In this document: positions 34,941 to 47,975 of the stretch, one piece after another
How the letters are laid out: each line of letters opens with the position of its first letter
How positions within the stretch are numbered: the first letter of the stretch is position 1
Source: Sphagnum compactum
Taxonomy: Eukaryota > Bryophyta > Sphagnopsida > Sphagnales
DNA length: 64,000 nucleotides
NCBI GenBank assembly: GCA_965153455.1
Contig: OZ234493.1
Span: forward strand, 5,146,001-5,210,000
Reading direction: 5' to 3'
The notes under the pieces: generated by a model
The model's database searches: none
Seen by the model: only the letters and a program-made list of their open reading frames with translations
What the model was told of the DNA's origin: nothing
Made by a program: the position numbers and the translations under genes

Positions 34941-37900
34941 TACATACTTACTAAGTGTATATAAGAAACCAACTCAAAATTGAGCTTTGCATACATGTTT
35001 ATCATAGGTGCACTGTAGTTTGTTACAATGTCCAATTACTTACTGTTTGGAAGAATATAGGGTAAAATTGCCTATCATCAAACACATACTTATCATCAAA
35101 CATTTTTCAATATTTTCCTCATCCTTTCATCAAATTGAATGATTTTTGTGTCGTTGGACTTGCAAACTAGAGGGTCACAAATGTTCTTTGAACATTAGAG
35201 GTAAAGGAGCAACAAAGGAAGATGAAGTGATAGTTTGCTTCAATTTTTTTGAAAAATAAATGTAGACCTCTCTCTACTTTCAACCTCATATCTTCCTCAA
35301 AAGGGATTAAAAACCTGATGAGTGTGTCAACTAAGGCTTTTCAAAACTCAAAATCTTAATCTGTTTTTAATTCACCCATCATCGAACACTGAACCCCCTA
35401 ACATCAAACATCGATATTTTTCTCATTCCTTTATTGAATTGAGCAATTTGTGCAGCATTGGAAGCACTAGGTGGACAATTATTAATATTCTTTGAGCTTC
35501 AAAAGTAAAGGAACAATGTGTGACAGTTTGACCTCCTTGGAGTTCTTTAAATGTTCATTCATCAACCTATCTACCTTAGACTCTTAACACTTTGAAATAT
35601 CATCACTTATGTTCTTTTATCATATAATCATAGCAATCTGTTTGACAGGGTTAAAAGCAGTGTTGTGGAGTTCTTCTTGAGAGAACCTTTGATTTGATTT
35701 TAAGATTTATGTAAAGGTTCTCTGTGTAGGGGCTACATACATATATTTTTTCAGGATTCATCCAAATCTAGAAAAACATTTTCTCCAGGTTCAGTTCTTG
35801 TATCGGTTCCAACAAAATGATGTCAACTCAGGTCCAGGTCACAAGAATAAGCAGTCCACAAGCAATTCGAAGCAATCCTGCGTGCTTGGGAGAATTGCAA
35901 GAAGGGTGATGCAATATTATAATGAGAAATATCATGAAAGAATCGCAAGCATTATATAAGTAGCTCCCATCAGGGATAACTGTAGTGAACTGAGGAGTGA
36001 ACAACCCACCTGGGGATCATTTTCTCATGATCATGGGGGACAGATGGCGCATTCAAATGCATGCTGAACACGGAATAAAAAGATGACATCCTCATGATAC
36101 TTTCCATTTGGGCCCTGCCTTTGTCAGTTCTTCTTTCCAGGCATTTTCTCTTTGCAACCCAAGAATTCATTTTCCCCTTGAAGCGTCTACACTCAACAGT
36201 TTGATCTCTCCTTTGGAAGAAGCAACATTCTGACAGCCAGAGTGAACCAGCACCAACCGGCACACCCTACAGGATGGATGTTCTGTGTAGGGTAATGCCC
36301 GAGGCTGTGGGCATTTTCGGAATCAGTGCCCGTGTGAAGCAAAGGTGGGCCTGATTCCAGTAATGCCTGCAACCTTGGGTATTACATGGCGTAAAAATTA
36401 ATGCATCATTTTACTTGTTTTAATCCATGATACCTGGTGGGTATCATGATAAAAGTAGCATGGGCATTTTGAAAAGTAAAATGCCCACTCGTTGCCGATG
36501 CCTGATAATGGCATGTTAGGGCATCCTAAATTTACACTGCCAAAAAGTGATAGAAGTTTTTACATGGACAGGAAAATGCTTTTTTAAAGTATTCCTGTCC
36601 CATAACTAACCCTGGTGGTTAGGTATGTACTAACCCATTCACATTGGATCTACCTTCCAATTGCCCAACCTACCTTCCTATCTACATAGTAACCACTTAA
36701 TAATGCAGCTCAGTTTTGTATATACATGATTAAGAAACAAAGTGTCCAAAAAAATCATAGTTATGTATGTGCAAATGGATGAAAATAATTTGTATCAACA
36801 ATGAGTAAGTTTGTGAAAATTTCAAAAATTTGTTGAAACTACAAATTGAGGCTGGGAATGCAAGACCTTTCCCAGTTTGAACTTTGGAGCTTATTAGTAC
36901 TGGCCTTTTTTTTCATTCTCTAACATTTTTTGTTAACATGTGTTGGATATTTTAAACTTAACCTCAACCCAACCCTCCACTTTGATGACCACCCTCCCTA
37001 TACACTCTCATTTGTTGACATTTATTTGGTTGGAGGCAACTATTGCCAATTGTCAATAAAGAGTGGAAAAGCTATGAAGGAGAAAGAGTGGAAAAATTCT
37101 CACCAGCATTTGCCAAAAACTCTAACCACTTCCTCTCAAGTGTTGAGAGCAACCCAGTTCAAAAAAAAACTATTTCAGTGTGGAATCAGACCTGAACACA
37201 GGGTATTTATTACTTACCTACTTATGATACTTAGCCATTTACATTGGTAGTTACCGCTGGTGGGCATTTAAAAAAAATTATAACCTCCCAAGTCAGGTAT
37301 AGTATTTGCAAATTTTCAAAATCAAAGAACCCCAGTTCCAGCTTCTTTTTCTGATTTTCAAAACAAAACAACTGTTGGATTAGGGTTTTGAAACTTGCAA
37401 AGAATTGACAGGTTTCTTAAAAGAACTGGAAAAGAACCAGTGGTTCAGGGTAGGTTCCTTGATAAATTCTTTGATTTCTTTCAAAACAGTGGTAAAATGG
37501 TTTTTTGATTTTTGACAACCATCAATTGGGGATCCATAAACTTGACCCCTTACCAATTGGTTCTTTCTTTGAAAACTGCCCAACATGCATAGTTACCTAA
37601 TAGTGGGAGGTGGAAGTAGGGAGTCTTACATGATAAGTTGGTAACAGCTGTGGTCCATACAACTCAGACATAAGGGGTTACCAACGGATGGTGCACTAGT
37701 GGTTGCTGGAATCCCATCCACCCACCTGCGTCTCAATTCACTTGCTTTGCAGACCTTGGCCATCAAACTCATTTTGATTTTATCACAATGATCATCTTAA
37801 ATTCAAAGCCTATTGCATAAGATTACCCCAACCCTTTTGGAGACCTCCATCAACCTAAATGTGAAAAGGCTGGTCATCAGTTGGAAAGTCGTCCCTGGAA

Positions 37901-40900
37901 AATGAACAAAATACCTTGTTGCCTCATCCTTAACAGATGGACAGCTTTAAGGGCAAGAACATTCTCCAATGACTCAGAAGCACCCAGTTTCCCATGCTTT
38001 GAAGTAACTTATGAGGGGATCTAGTGATAACAATTGCATGGTTGTGGTTAGCTATTTCTTCTTTGAAAAGACCTTAGATGGTTCCAAGAAGAATAATGAG
38101 TTATTTCATTCATTCCATTGAGTGTAGAATGTAGTATGTAGAATGGTAGATTGGAAGGAGATAAATCCAACAATCAAAATCCAATAAACAAAGAGTTTAG
38201 AAATTATGTATGTAAGAAAATTCTATCAAGAAGCATGAAGCAAACACTCACCATATATCATGATTTGTTTGTGAATATCACATGTTAGCCAAATAGAACA
38301 AAGGTCTCCTTCAAACTTGAAAAGGAACATATTTCTAACCATAGTAAGAAATAGAGCAAACATGGATTGCTTTTTGTTGCTCTAGTTCAAACTACCTCAC
38401 CAACATAAATGTTGAGCCAAATGTACAATGCCTAGCTTCGAATTATCAACCAAAGTTGCTTCACAAGAATCATTATTGTATGCTACTAAACTAGTGTTCA
38501 ATGCTATCAAAATTTAACAAAGTCCACCCAATAAAACATATACACAAATATGCACCTTGACACTTGGATTTTCACATTGCAGGTGAATTATACTTTGGTT
38601 AGTGATGAGATCCAGAGACGCTCCCTAGGGATAACACAAATATGGAAAGCTTGGAAGCTGTTCACATTGAATTAAGTTCTAGCAACAAAATAAAACACGC
38701 AAACATTTATACTTAACATCATTTACTTTTGAGTTGTTACAAACATTTGTCTTGATTCATTGAAGGATGCTAGGCACATATCAATAATGCTTTCATAAAA
38801 GTGATGGTTTTGGTATTTAATTGTCTTGAAATACATTCATCCATTTTGATAATGTTTCCACTAAATTCATGGTTTTTTGAAATAGAGATTCTCACACTAA
38901 CATTGTGATTGTTGTTTATAAAGCACGAATTAAATTCAATTGTGTTTTGGGTCAAAACGTGTAGCAAGGAGCCAAAAAGGGTGTCAAATATTAGACATAA
39001 TCAGTCAAAACTAAACATTTATTTTTTATTACCATTTGAAACCATAGTTAGTCCTTTTTTCTTCATATGAATGTCAAAGAACTTAAAATAAAAATTCATT
39101 TGATACAAATTAAAATTTTTGTTTAATTTAAAGCATCTAAAAATGTACACCTTATAATTCAAAAGGACTCATTTAATAAAAGAATTTTCATTAAAAGATA
39201 AAACAATAAGAACATATTAACCACACTAAAAAAACACTCATAATTTTTAAAATATGAAATTCTAAAACTTTAAAAATTCAAAAAATGTTTCAAAATTGCT
39301 TCAAATTTTTAGAGTTTCAAAAGTCTTTTACCACATATAAATGGGTTAAAATGTACATAATGTTTAAGAGAAGTCATATCTTAAAGTATAATAAAATTAA
39401 AGAATGTGAAAATTTAATTTTTGGTGATGATTTTAAATTTTGATCTTTTTCAGATGAAACATTGAATCTGTAAGGAACCTATACAATTTTAAAATTTTAG
39501 ATTTATTCAATAATGATTTTTTTTAAAATGATGCATTAGGGAGAATTTTAATATTTAAAAAAAAAGTTATAAAAAAATTCATTCAAAAATTCATTTGCAT
39601 GTAAAAGTTATATTTAAGAAAAAAGACTTGTAGTCCTTTTCCAAATTAGTCCATTTGGCTCCTTATTAAATGATTTGACCCTTTTGTTTGATAATGTCCA
39701 TCTATGGGAAAAGGTTGTAATGATGTTTGTTGTACATACACTTATTACAAAATTCATGACATAATCATGATTCAAATCCTTGGTTTCAACAAGAGTATTT
39801 GACATGATTGTTGTACCATTATCCCAACATGATTGTTGTACTTTGTATCAAGACACGTCCAATTTGTTTTTTTATCATTTTTTCTTAGAACCCAATTCAA
39901 ATGAATGGTGTTTTAGTTAATTTGTTGCCTTGGTAAGCTAAGGAATGGGATGGAAGCATACTATTGGGTAATTTTCTTTCAAATAAGATTCTTTCATTTG
40001 AAGACACAATGTAAAAACAATAAAAAATCCAATCCAAACAAGCAAAGCAAACACATGAAATGGAAATAATGAAATAATACACATCCTCATATTTGTATAC
40101 ATGAATGTTTTTGAAGTTTCACATGTTCTTTGGTTGCTTCTACTTCCTATGTTTGTTTAATTATGATTTTAATTTTTTGTAGTGTGCATTGAATAGTAAC
40201 ATGGTAATCAACCATGTTGAATTTGGTCAAATCTCATTCATAAGAGCCAATAGCATTATTGTATCCAAAAATTTCAAGACTTAATTTTGTCTTGTATATA
40301 GCCTTGTTATATTTTTGCTTAGAAAGAATTTTTAAATGAATTATTTTGCAATTTGTTAAATATGGTGGGCATTGACCTAATACCCCACCATTTGTGTCAT
40401 AATTTATGTGGAAAAATGATTGAGTTTTGAAACTATAGATGTTTCCATGTTTCGTTTTGAAAAACAAGACAAATTTTAATTCATACCAAAATATATTCAC
40501 TATTTCATGATTCATTTTTTTATATTACAAGTTATACCTCATTGACATGTGGTAAAAAATTATTAAATTTCATCCATATTGAAAACTAAACTTATATGCC
40601 TTTAAATTATGCATTTTTTTAATAACATTATTTTTTTAGATGTCATTTGTGATATCCTATCACCCATTATCATTTTACCATCAAAAATATATATTGCCAC
40701 AATTTCATTAGAAGCCTTTTTTATTTGGTCACAAGATTTATTCTTTACATTGAAACTTACTTGTAAACATTCCACTGATTCCATTCATATTAGCTCGGGG
40801 TAGCACATATAATGAAGGGATGGTGGAGCATTGATCATATATTTAGTATTCTATGACCATGTGTGTGTGATGGTGAGTGAACATGCATACATCTAGTGAA

Positions 40901-43059
40901 TGAACATTAAAAATAGTAATAAGAAATAAGCTTCCATACAACTTAATGAAGTTTTGATGAATATGAATTGGACTAATGACTAGATACTATTATCTAGAAA
41001 CTTTTTTTCTTAAACCAATTTTTAAACTCTAAATACCAATTTCATGTAAGGTTGCTTTTCATTGTTGTTTAGGTGATTAACTCCAGATGAAAAAATATAT
41101 ATCTGGACTTTTGATCATTAGTCGCTTTACATACATAACTCCATGGAAACTATCAATTCTATTAGAAAAAGGTTTTTTTTCATTAAGTACATAATTGAGT
41201 TGTCAACATTCAATCCTATGTGAGAAAACATCACCTACCCATGGCATACAAAGAGTGCAACACCATAGATACTTATGGACAATTGGATCGAGCATTTTTT
41301 TTGAAGGACTATATATTGCTAGAAAGAAAAATTAAAAATTAAATGTGATAAAAGTAGGTGTTTTTTAGGATTTTCAATATCTAGAATTCAACCAAAAGTT
41401 AAGAAAAATCATTAGATTTTTATACTTGGTTCAAGTAGGTGACCAAAAATATAGAAGGATGTTTTCAATATTTTTATTTTATATTTATCTTATAGCCAAA
41501 TTTGGCTAAACTTCCTATGGATGATCACCACTTGATAAAATTGACATTGGTGAGGTCTAGTATTTATTTTTCTCCATGAATTTTGTCAAATTTTTCGATT
41601 TTTTAAAGTGTGAATTCGACTTTTTAAAAAAAATCCAAAAAAATTCGAGAACAAAAAAAAAGAAATTTACTCTTTATTCTATTTTATTCTTAAAACTAAA
41701 AACCCTGGTCAGATGATTAGATTTTCCCTTTGGTAGAGTCTTTTGGGGAGTAGGTGTAAATTGTTAAAATGGAAATGGAGGAGAGTAAAAGCATGAGAAC
41801 TTGTTTGTGATGTGACTCCTGCCTTTGCTATCCATGTTATGTCCAAAAAGCAGGTAACTATGGAGGCTATGGGACACTTGTCTATTTAAAGCCTGTAAAT
41901 AACACAACCGATTTTCCATAATAAAAAAGACCAATGGACAAGAGCGAACAAGACAAATGAGTGGCTGAGATAAAATCTGTATGACTTGATGAACCTGCCT
42001 CAGAGAGCGAGAACTTTAGAAAGCACAAGAACCTTCTTTGAAATGAAATATACTGGTTTCCCTAGTGTGAAGGTAAATTAAGCCAGATTAGACACACGCC
42101 TCCATTGCACACCGCAAGATTTCCCCCAGTGCTTTACAGGTTAGTACTCTTTGTGAATCTCATGATTGCTGGTCCCACAGGATCAACACACTAAGTACTT
42201 ACCTGTTCAACGTGTCTTATAGTCTGTAAACGACCCACCCACTTGGGGTTTGTATTTCGTACTATTTTGAATGTGATGATTGCTGATTTTGCAAGAGGGA
42301 ATAAACAATAGACCTAGGCAAGTTCAACTTCCAGAAAAGACTTTGTAGCTTCAAAGCAAGCACATGCAAACCCGAAAAGAAAGGAATTACCATGATCCAG
42401 ACCTTGGTGACTGGTTGTACATTTAGTTGTTTACACAAACAAGCTAAATTTAAGTGTTTGTGTCGACAAAGCTTTAGATACCAAAGGTCCCAAGGGTTGC
42501 CACTCTCAATTTTGATCACTTGGAAGGCCATTAATTCCCTTCGGTCCACCCGGGACCCTAGTATTCAAGATAGGATTGAGCAAGCCTTTAAGGCGGAATG
42601 GTGCCACTTAGGCATCTTTGGGGTTGATTGCGTCACCATCGTGTGGTGCTTCTTGCCCCCTTGTATTTCTTGGATTTCTTTAATGTTTGATGGGGCTGCT
42701 GCCTCCCTCCCCTTCTCGGGGTTTCTTCTCAATTGGGATGACTTTCTTCTTACAATGAATCTTCATAGCACTTCAAAAGATACCAACATTGTCAATTTTG
42801 AATCAAGGGACCACTTTGGACTGAGCCACCTCTTAACTTCCACCCTTCCCCCATTTTCACTTCTCATTTATCACTTGCTGGTGGTAGTTGATTGATTTAA
42901 CATGCTTGGTTCCGAAACAAGCAATTTAGCAGGTAATTTAGCGGGGATGGAATAAAGTATGGCAGTTGTTTATCATTTGAGCATTCCCATCGGCTTTCAA
43001 TTTACTGTAAGGGTCATGGGTTTATGAGCCCCTCAAACCTTGTTCTAATGTATCAGCAC
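34941..43059. other. Long gene-free stretch
   Basis: About 8 kb of mostly AT-rich DNA with only short frames. The part at 36200-37750 is less AT-rich and at 37396-37520 resembles 24475-24600, which marks an interspersed repeat. A 167-codon frame at 42392-42895 has no family signature and irregular composition, so it was not called a gene. Confidence 0.5.
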
Positions 43060-43235
43060 CTATATACACACCTCCTATTTGGGCCTCAGTAAACGATAAA
43101 CATGACCAACGTAGAGTGTTGATTATTCCCATTCTCATATCCATAAACATGAAAAAGTGGATAGTGTTAGTGGGAGACTGTTTAAAGCCTCACCACCTGG
43201 GCCTATCATTATAGTTCACTGATCAAAGATAGTCC
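43060..43235 (+). repeat. Dispersed ~180-bp repeat, copy 1 of 3
   Basis: The diagnostic core is CCATAAACATGAAAAAGTGG at 43141, followed by GGGAGACTGTTTAAAGCC and CACCACCTGGGCC, and preceded by a CACACCTCCTATTTGGGCC box. The same order recurs at 45121-45320 and 46858-47030 on the same strand. It is a small interspersed element or part of a larger one. No TIR or target duplication was identified. Confidence 0.65.
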
Positions 43236-45120
43236 TTTCCTTATACTAACCTGCATGGAGGGCACTGTAATGTTGACACATTTACAGGCCCAAACTGAGT
43301 TTCTCACAATTCAACTGTTACATAGTGTTCAAAGTATAGTGTGCAGGCCATTTCACCACTATGGGTGCAGACGATAATAGTGAGCCTTGGAAGAAGGTTG
43401 ATGGGGGTTAAATGTATGGTTGCATATTGTGGATGCCTTTTTCACCTAATTATACCATATTTCAAATTCATTTGTGTTTTGTATTTTACGACTCATCATT
43501 AAATGATATTTGGGGTTTAGGTTCTCTCCCTAGTAAACATTATTTCAATGCCCAATATTAGCAACTGAGAAACAGATTAAGAGAATTCTCAGAAATTTCA
43601 TGAATTTTTTCAATGAATTATACAAATATTTGTAATCCAGATTGATGGAATTTTCAAAAGTTTCAAATTGGAGAAAAAATGTGAAAATTGGTTCATGTTG
43701 CCCTAATGTGAGTTATGGCTCACATTTCATAAGAGGAGAAAGGAATTGTTGTAACTAAAAAAGAATAAAGACAAAATCTAATCCAAATTTAGGATTATAG
43801 CTCAATCATAGCGTTACACTTGAACAGTAATCCTAATCTCAAGATATCTTTATGGTGCAATTATAATAAGGAAAAAGTAAGAGACATATGTATATAATGA
43901 AAACTGACTCTGCAGAACCTTAAAAACTCTAATTCAAGCTCAAGTGAGCTTGTAGCCTAAATTAATTGATTTTGACACTTGCATACCAAAACTGACCATC
44001 CCTGGCTTCATATCCTTGAAACCTTTCAATCTGTGCGACCATTTGTTCCAATGGGCATTTGGAATGCCCTTGCCTGTATTATTACAAGTCCAAAGGTTTC
44101 TTTAATTTAGATATGGTATTAGAGAAAAAGAAAGGATCTAGGAATATGAACCCCCATTCTCCTTCCCAATGAATTTAAAGTGATGTGCCCTTAAGCTATG
44201 TGATAATTGCGGGAGCAGACAATTGGTGACTCATAGGTAGTTTGATGACATAAGCAAAAGCTCTGGCAAGTCGGTTCAAGATTGAGAATATTTGCGTCCA
44301 CTCTAAAAGAGAGAGTCAAGGCCTGGCTCTCAGGATTCCACGTCACTTGGAAAATAGGTTGGACTCATCCAGGGAAGCACTAGTTCACCAAACATGATGC
44401 CCACCTTTTGGCTTGTCATGGAACAAAAGTGGATAATGTCAGTGAAGAAGCTGGTGTGCTTGGGGAAGTGTTTTTTTTTTGGAATTTTTGTCTGTAGCCA
44501 AAGTGGCTATCATCCCTAGGAAGATTTAGCCAAATCTGGATCTTAACCAAAAATGAAGTACAAATCTTTATCATCCTTGTATATTTTTGGCTATACCCAT
44601 GAAACCAAATATATGAATCTGGATATTTTTCCTTCTTTTTTTTCTCACTTGTGGCAACTGAAAACCTTCAAAATCACTTCTTTTTCAATGTTTTATTCTA
44701 ATTTCGTCAGAAAAAAAGAAAAAAAAACACTGCTTCGAAAGTGAACTAGAGTGGGAAAATTTGAGCGCATGGGTGATATGGGGCCACACAATATTTGATG
44801 TAAACTTGGCCACTCTTTACTGCATGAGAACAGAAGGAAGAAATGGAAATGAAACAAAAAGGACCTAAGAGTTAGCTCAATTGCCAATATAAGCTAATAT
44901 GAGGTGAAGAGATTAAGGTCTGGAGCAAGAGCTAAAGGTACAGATCAAATGAGGAATTTGCTGAAGTCAGAGTGTCCTGCTAGTGATGACTGATAACACT
45001 GTAGCTAAGGTGTTCATAATCAACAATTTCTCTTGCAACCTCCGCTACCACAGTACTGGGGACTCTAGATTCCACAAAAGATCGCATAGCATGTGAGCTG
45101 AGAATGAGATTGAACAAGAG

Positions 45121-45320
45121 AATCTCCACTTACACCCTACTTGGCCCTCTACCCCATGTTTACCATCTAACATATAATGTTTAATTATTTCTGGATCCAT
45201 GCCCATAAACATGAAAACTTGGACAATATACCCCAAAATAATAATAATAATAATAATAAATTTTGGGACAATATACAAAGTGGACAACTTAAATGCTACC
45301 ACCTGGCCCAATCAATTTTC
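45121..45320 (+). repeat. Dispersed ~180-bp repeat, copy 2 of 3
   Basis: This copy contains CCCATAAACATGAAAACTTGG near 45202, later ACTTAAATGCTACCACCTGGCCC. It is interrupted by an (AAT)n run at about 45237-45259, around which GGACAATATA is repeated. Confidence 0.65.
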
Positions 45321-46474
45321 TTTTTCTTACTTTTTAAATTCACTATCCTGTGCATATCTACTAGGGTAGAACAGCCCATGAGCGATCACTTAAGGTAGGA
45401 TTTGCTCGTTGTTTTTGCAGGAGGGCCCATTGTTTATAGTGTCCAAAGAGTAGATGAAGCCCTCCTCTTGGCGCATCTAGCGCACTAAAAATTGGCAAAA
45501 ATGAGCTGGAGGCGAGAAAGTTACGGCCCCCTGAAGTAAGGGGGATCAATTCATAAAAAAAACCAGACCTAACAGCTCATAGCCTATTTCCGATCCCCTT
45601 AAAAAATCCTTAAATATTACTTTGTTGCTTTTAGAGTTAGAAGATTATTTGTAGAGCTTAAGATGGCAATTTCAAAGCTGTTTAAATCGCTCAATTTGAA
45701 CAAAAAAATAGAGAAAGTTATGAAGTAGGAGGGTTCAAAATGAAGAAAATTGAAAAAAACTCGTTTTGTAATTCGAAAAAATGTATTTTCTTTACTGCTG
45801 TTTTTTGGCTGCTCCTTTGGCTTTGCATTTGGAAGATGATTTGTAGAGCTTGAGAAAGCAATCCTATAACATTTTAAATCACTCAAAATGGTGAAGAATT
45901 GATAAAGATTTGCCAAAGTGATTGGTGATAGGCTAGTGATCGGTGATGGGCCGCTCTACCCTAGTCCAAACCAGTGTTGTGCAATTATATGATGTTTTTA
46001 GTAACCTTCAGTTCCTGTTTTTAAAAATTTTGAAAATTAAAAACCTTCTGATTCCATTTTTAAAAAGAAATTCAGAACCAACAAACCTCCAGTTTATGTT
46101 TTTTTGAAAATTTCCAGAATCAAACTGCCATTATATATCAGAGTCAGTTCTCAGATTTTGAGAAACACAGTTATATAGAACTGGTCATGTTAATTTTAGA
46201 GAATTGCAATTATGTATCAGAACTGGTCCGTTTGAATTTTACAGAATGACAGTTATATATCTTGGAGAACCGCCACTTCTGATTATCAGTTTCCATTTCT
46301 GATAATGGCCCAACACTGTTCTAAACTCAGTTTCATACTTGAATTAGCACAGGGAGGGTCATGGAATCATTAAACTAAACAACCCACAACAATGTTGAGA
46401 ATGTAAGATACAGTAGTCAAAAACCTCGTCAAGCCATACCTACCTACTTTGCAAGAAAAGTTCTAACTAGTTTT

Positions 46475-46672
46475 TTGTTGTGTTTGCCAATGTGTTGTCT
46501 TTTAACACGTTTGACAGAAGGGGTCCCTGACAGTGTGATTGATATTGGGAACCCCAAAAGAAACAAAAATGGAGGCAAATTTTGTGGGGGAAGACTGCTG
46601 TCTCAAAGGGGTCGGTCCTTTACAACTTGCAAGAAATGCTTATGTTACAACTGTCCTGTGATGCTGGCGTAA
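46475..46672 (+). other. Short ORF with a Cys cluster
   Basis: The 65-codon frame ends with FTTCKKCLCYNCPVMLA, preceded by a basic stretch. The C-x2-C-x-C-x2-C spacing looks like the tail of a zinc-binding domain, such as the Cys-rich end of some DNA transposases. The frame is short, isolated and has no other support, so chance is quite possible. Confidence 0.2.
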
Positions 46673-46857
46673 GGATCCCCATGCCAGATCGGTGTGCGTA
46701 GACCAGGAGCTTCGGCTAAGAACTAAGAACCCAACACGACTGTCAGGAGGACCCCTTCAGATCTAAAACATAGGATCAGTTGAACTCACAGCTCAGCTCT
46801 GGCAAACTGTCAAAATTTATCTATTTCACTATTTTCTAGCTCTTATTAATAGTAGGT

Positions 46858-47030
46858 CCACGCACACCCCATATTGGGGCCCCTAATAGTGTTTATCAAA
46901 TGCAAAACAGAATGTTAATTGTTTCAACAGTCCCACCCATAAACGTGAAAGATTGGACAATAGAAGGTGAGAGACTACTTAAATGCAATCACTAGGGCCA
47001 ATCATTATGGCTAACCAATCAAAAGCAGTA
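46858..47030 (+). repeat. Dispersed ~180-bp repeat, copy 3 of 3
   Basis: This copy contains CCCATAAACGTGAAAGATTGG near 46935, GAGAGACTACTTAAATGCAA and CACTAGGGCCAATCATTAT, with the CACACCCCATATTGGGGCCC box in front. Confidence 0.65.
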
Positions 47031-47975
47031 ATTTCTTTTTATCGGGCCTTTTGGAGACAATTATATCATGTACAAATTTGCATGTCCAAATGAGTGTTGT
47101 GCATATATTTGGCTCTAGACATACCCACAGCATAAGTAGGGAACTTGTTTACACACTGCATAAGTATAAAAACTCTCATCCAATATAAAACTTCTCATCC
47201 ACATCCATGTAAATGTAATTACCTAACTTAGGATGTGTAAGTGTAAAATCATGTAAATCTATTTTAAGTTGTATAAAATGGTGTAAGTATAAATCATTTA
47301 CACTTGTCGTGTAAATCTATGCTAATATATATAAATTCATGTGAAAAAGAAAATGAAAAATTTCATGCAAATACGTTAACATTGGCTTTTTGCGATATCA
47401 AATAATGAACAAGGCAATGTCAACCATGATCTCAAACAAGGTGATGATGTCCAAATTGTTGCATGTTGTTGCTATAGACATGAACACAATGACAACAATA
47501 ATGACATTCATGCCATGGTTGTCACTGCTAATGAAACAAATGTGACAAGGATGATGACAATCACAACAAGGACCATGATGTTGAGGAGTGCAAACAAGAA
47601 TGAAAAGCAAGACCAAAAGGAGGTGGGTGTTTTGGACCTCACCTAAAGTATCATCCAACAAAAATGACAACCACAACAATGAGCTACTTAGTGTTTGCAA
47701 CTTGTCACAAATCATGAAAATTTGAAAACATTCCAACTCATCACCACAGGAAAAAACAAAACAAAAAGATGTAAAGATGACTACTAAGAGTGGGGTCTGA
47801 GCTCACCCACATTCTTGGAGCTAAAAATGGCAATGACAAAAACCACAAAGAAAAATTGTTGGACTTCATTCACAAAACCTAGTTCATTTAGTCCTACTTT
47901 GCCAAAAACATTTACACAAAGTCATGTAAATGTATATGAAAATCTTTTACACTTCCTCTAAGTTAGTGTAAAAAA

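Noticed and set aside
42392-42895. 167-codon + strand frame
   Set aside because: No conserved motif, mixed hydrophobic and Cys text, and an opposite-strand frame is equally open. It is probably random.
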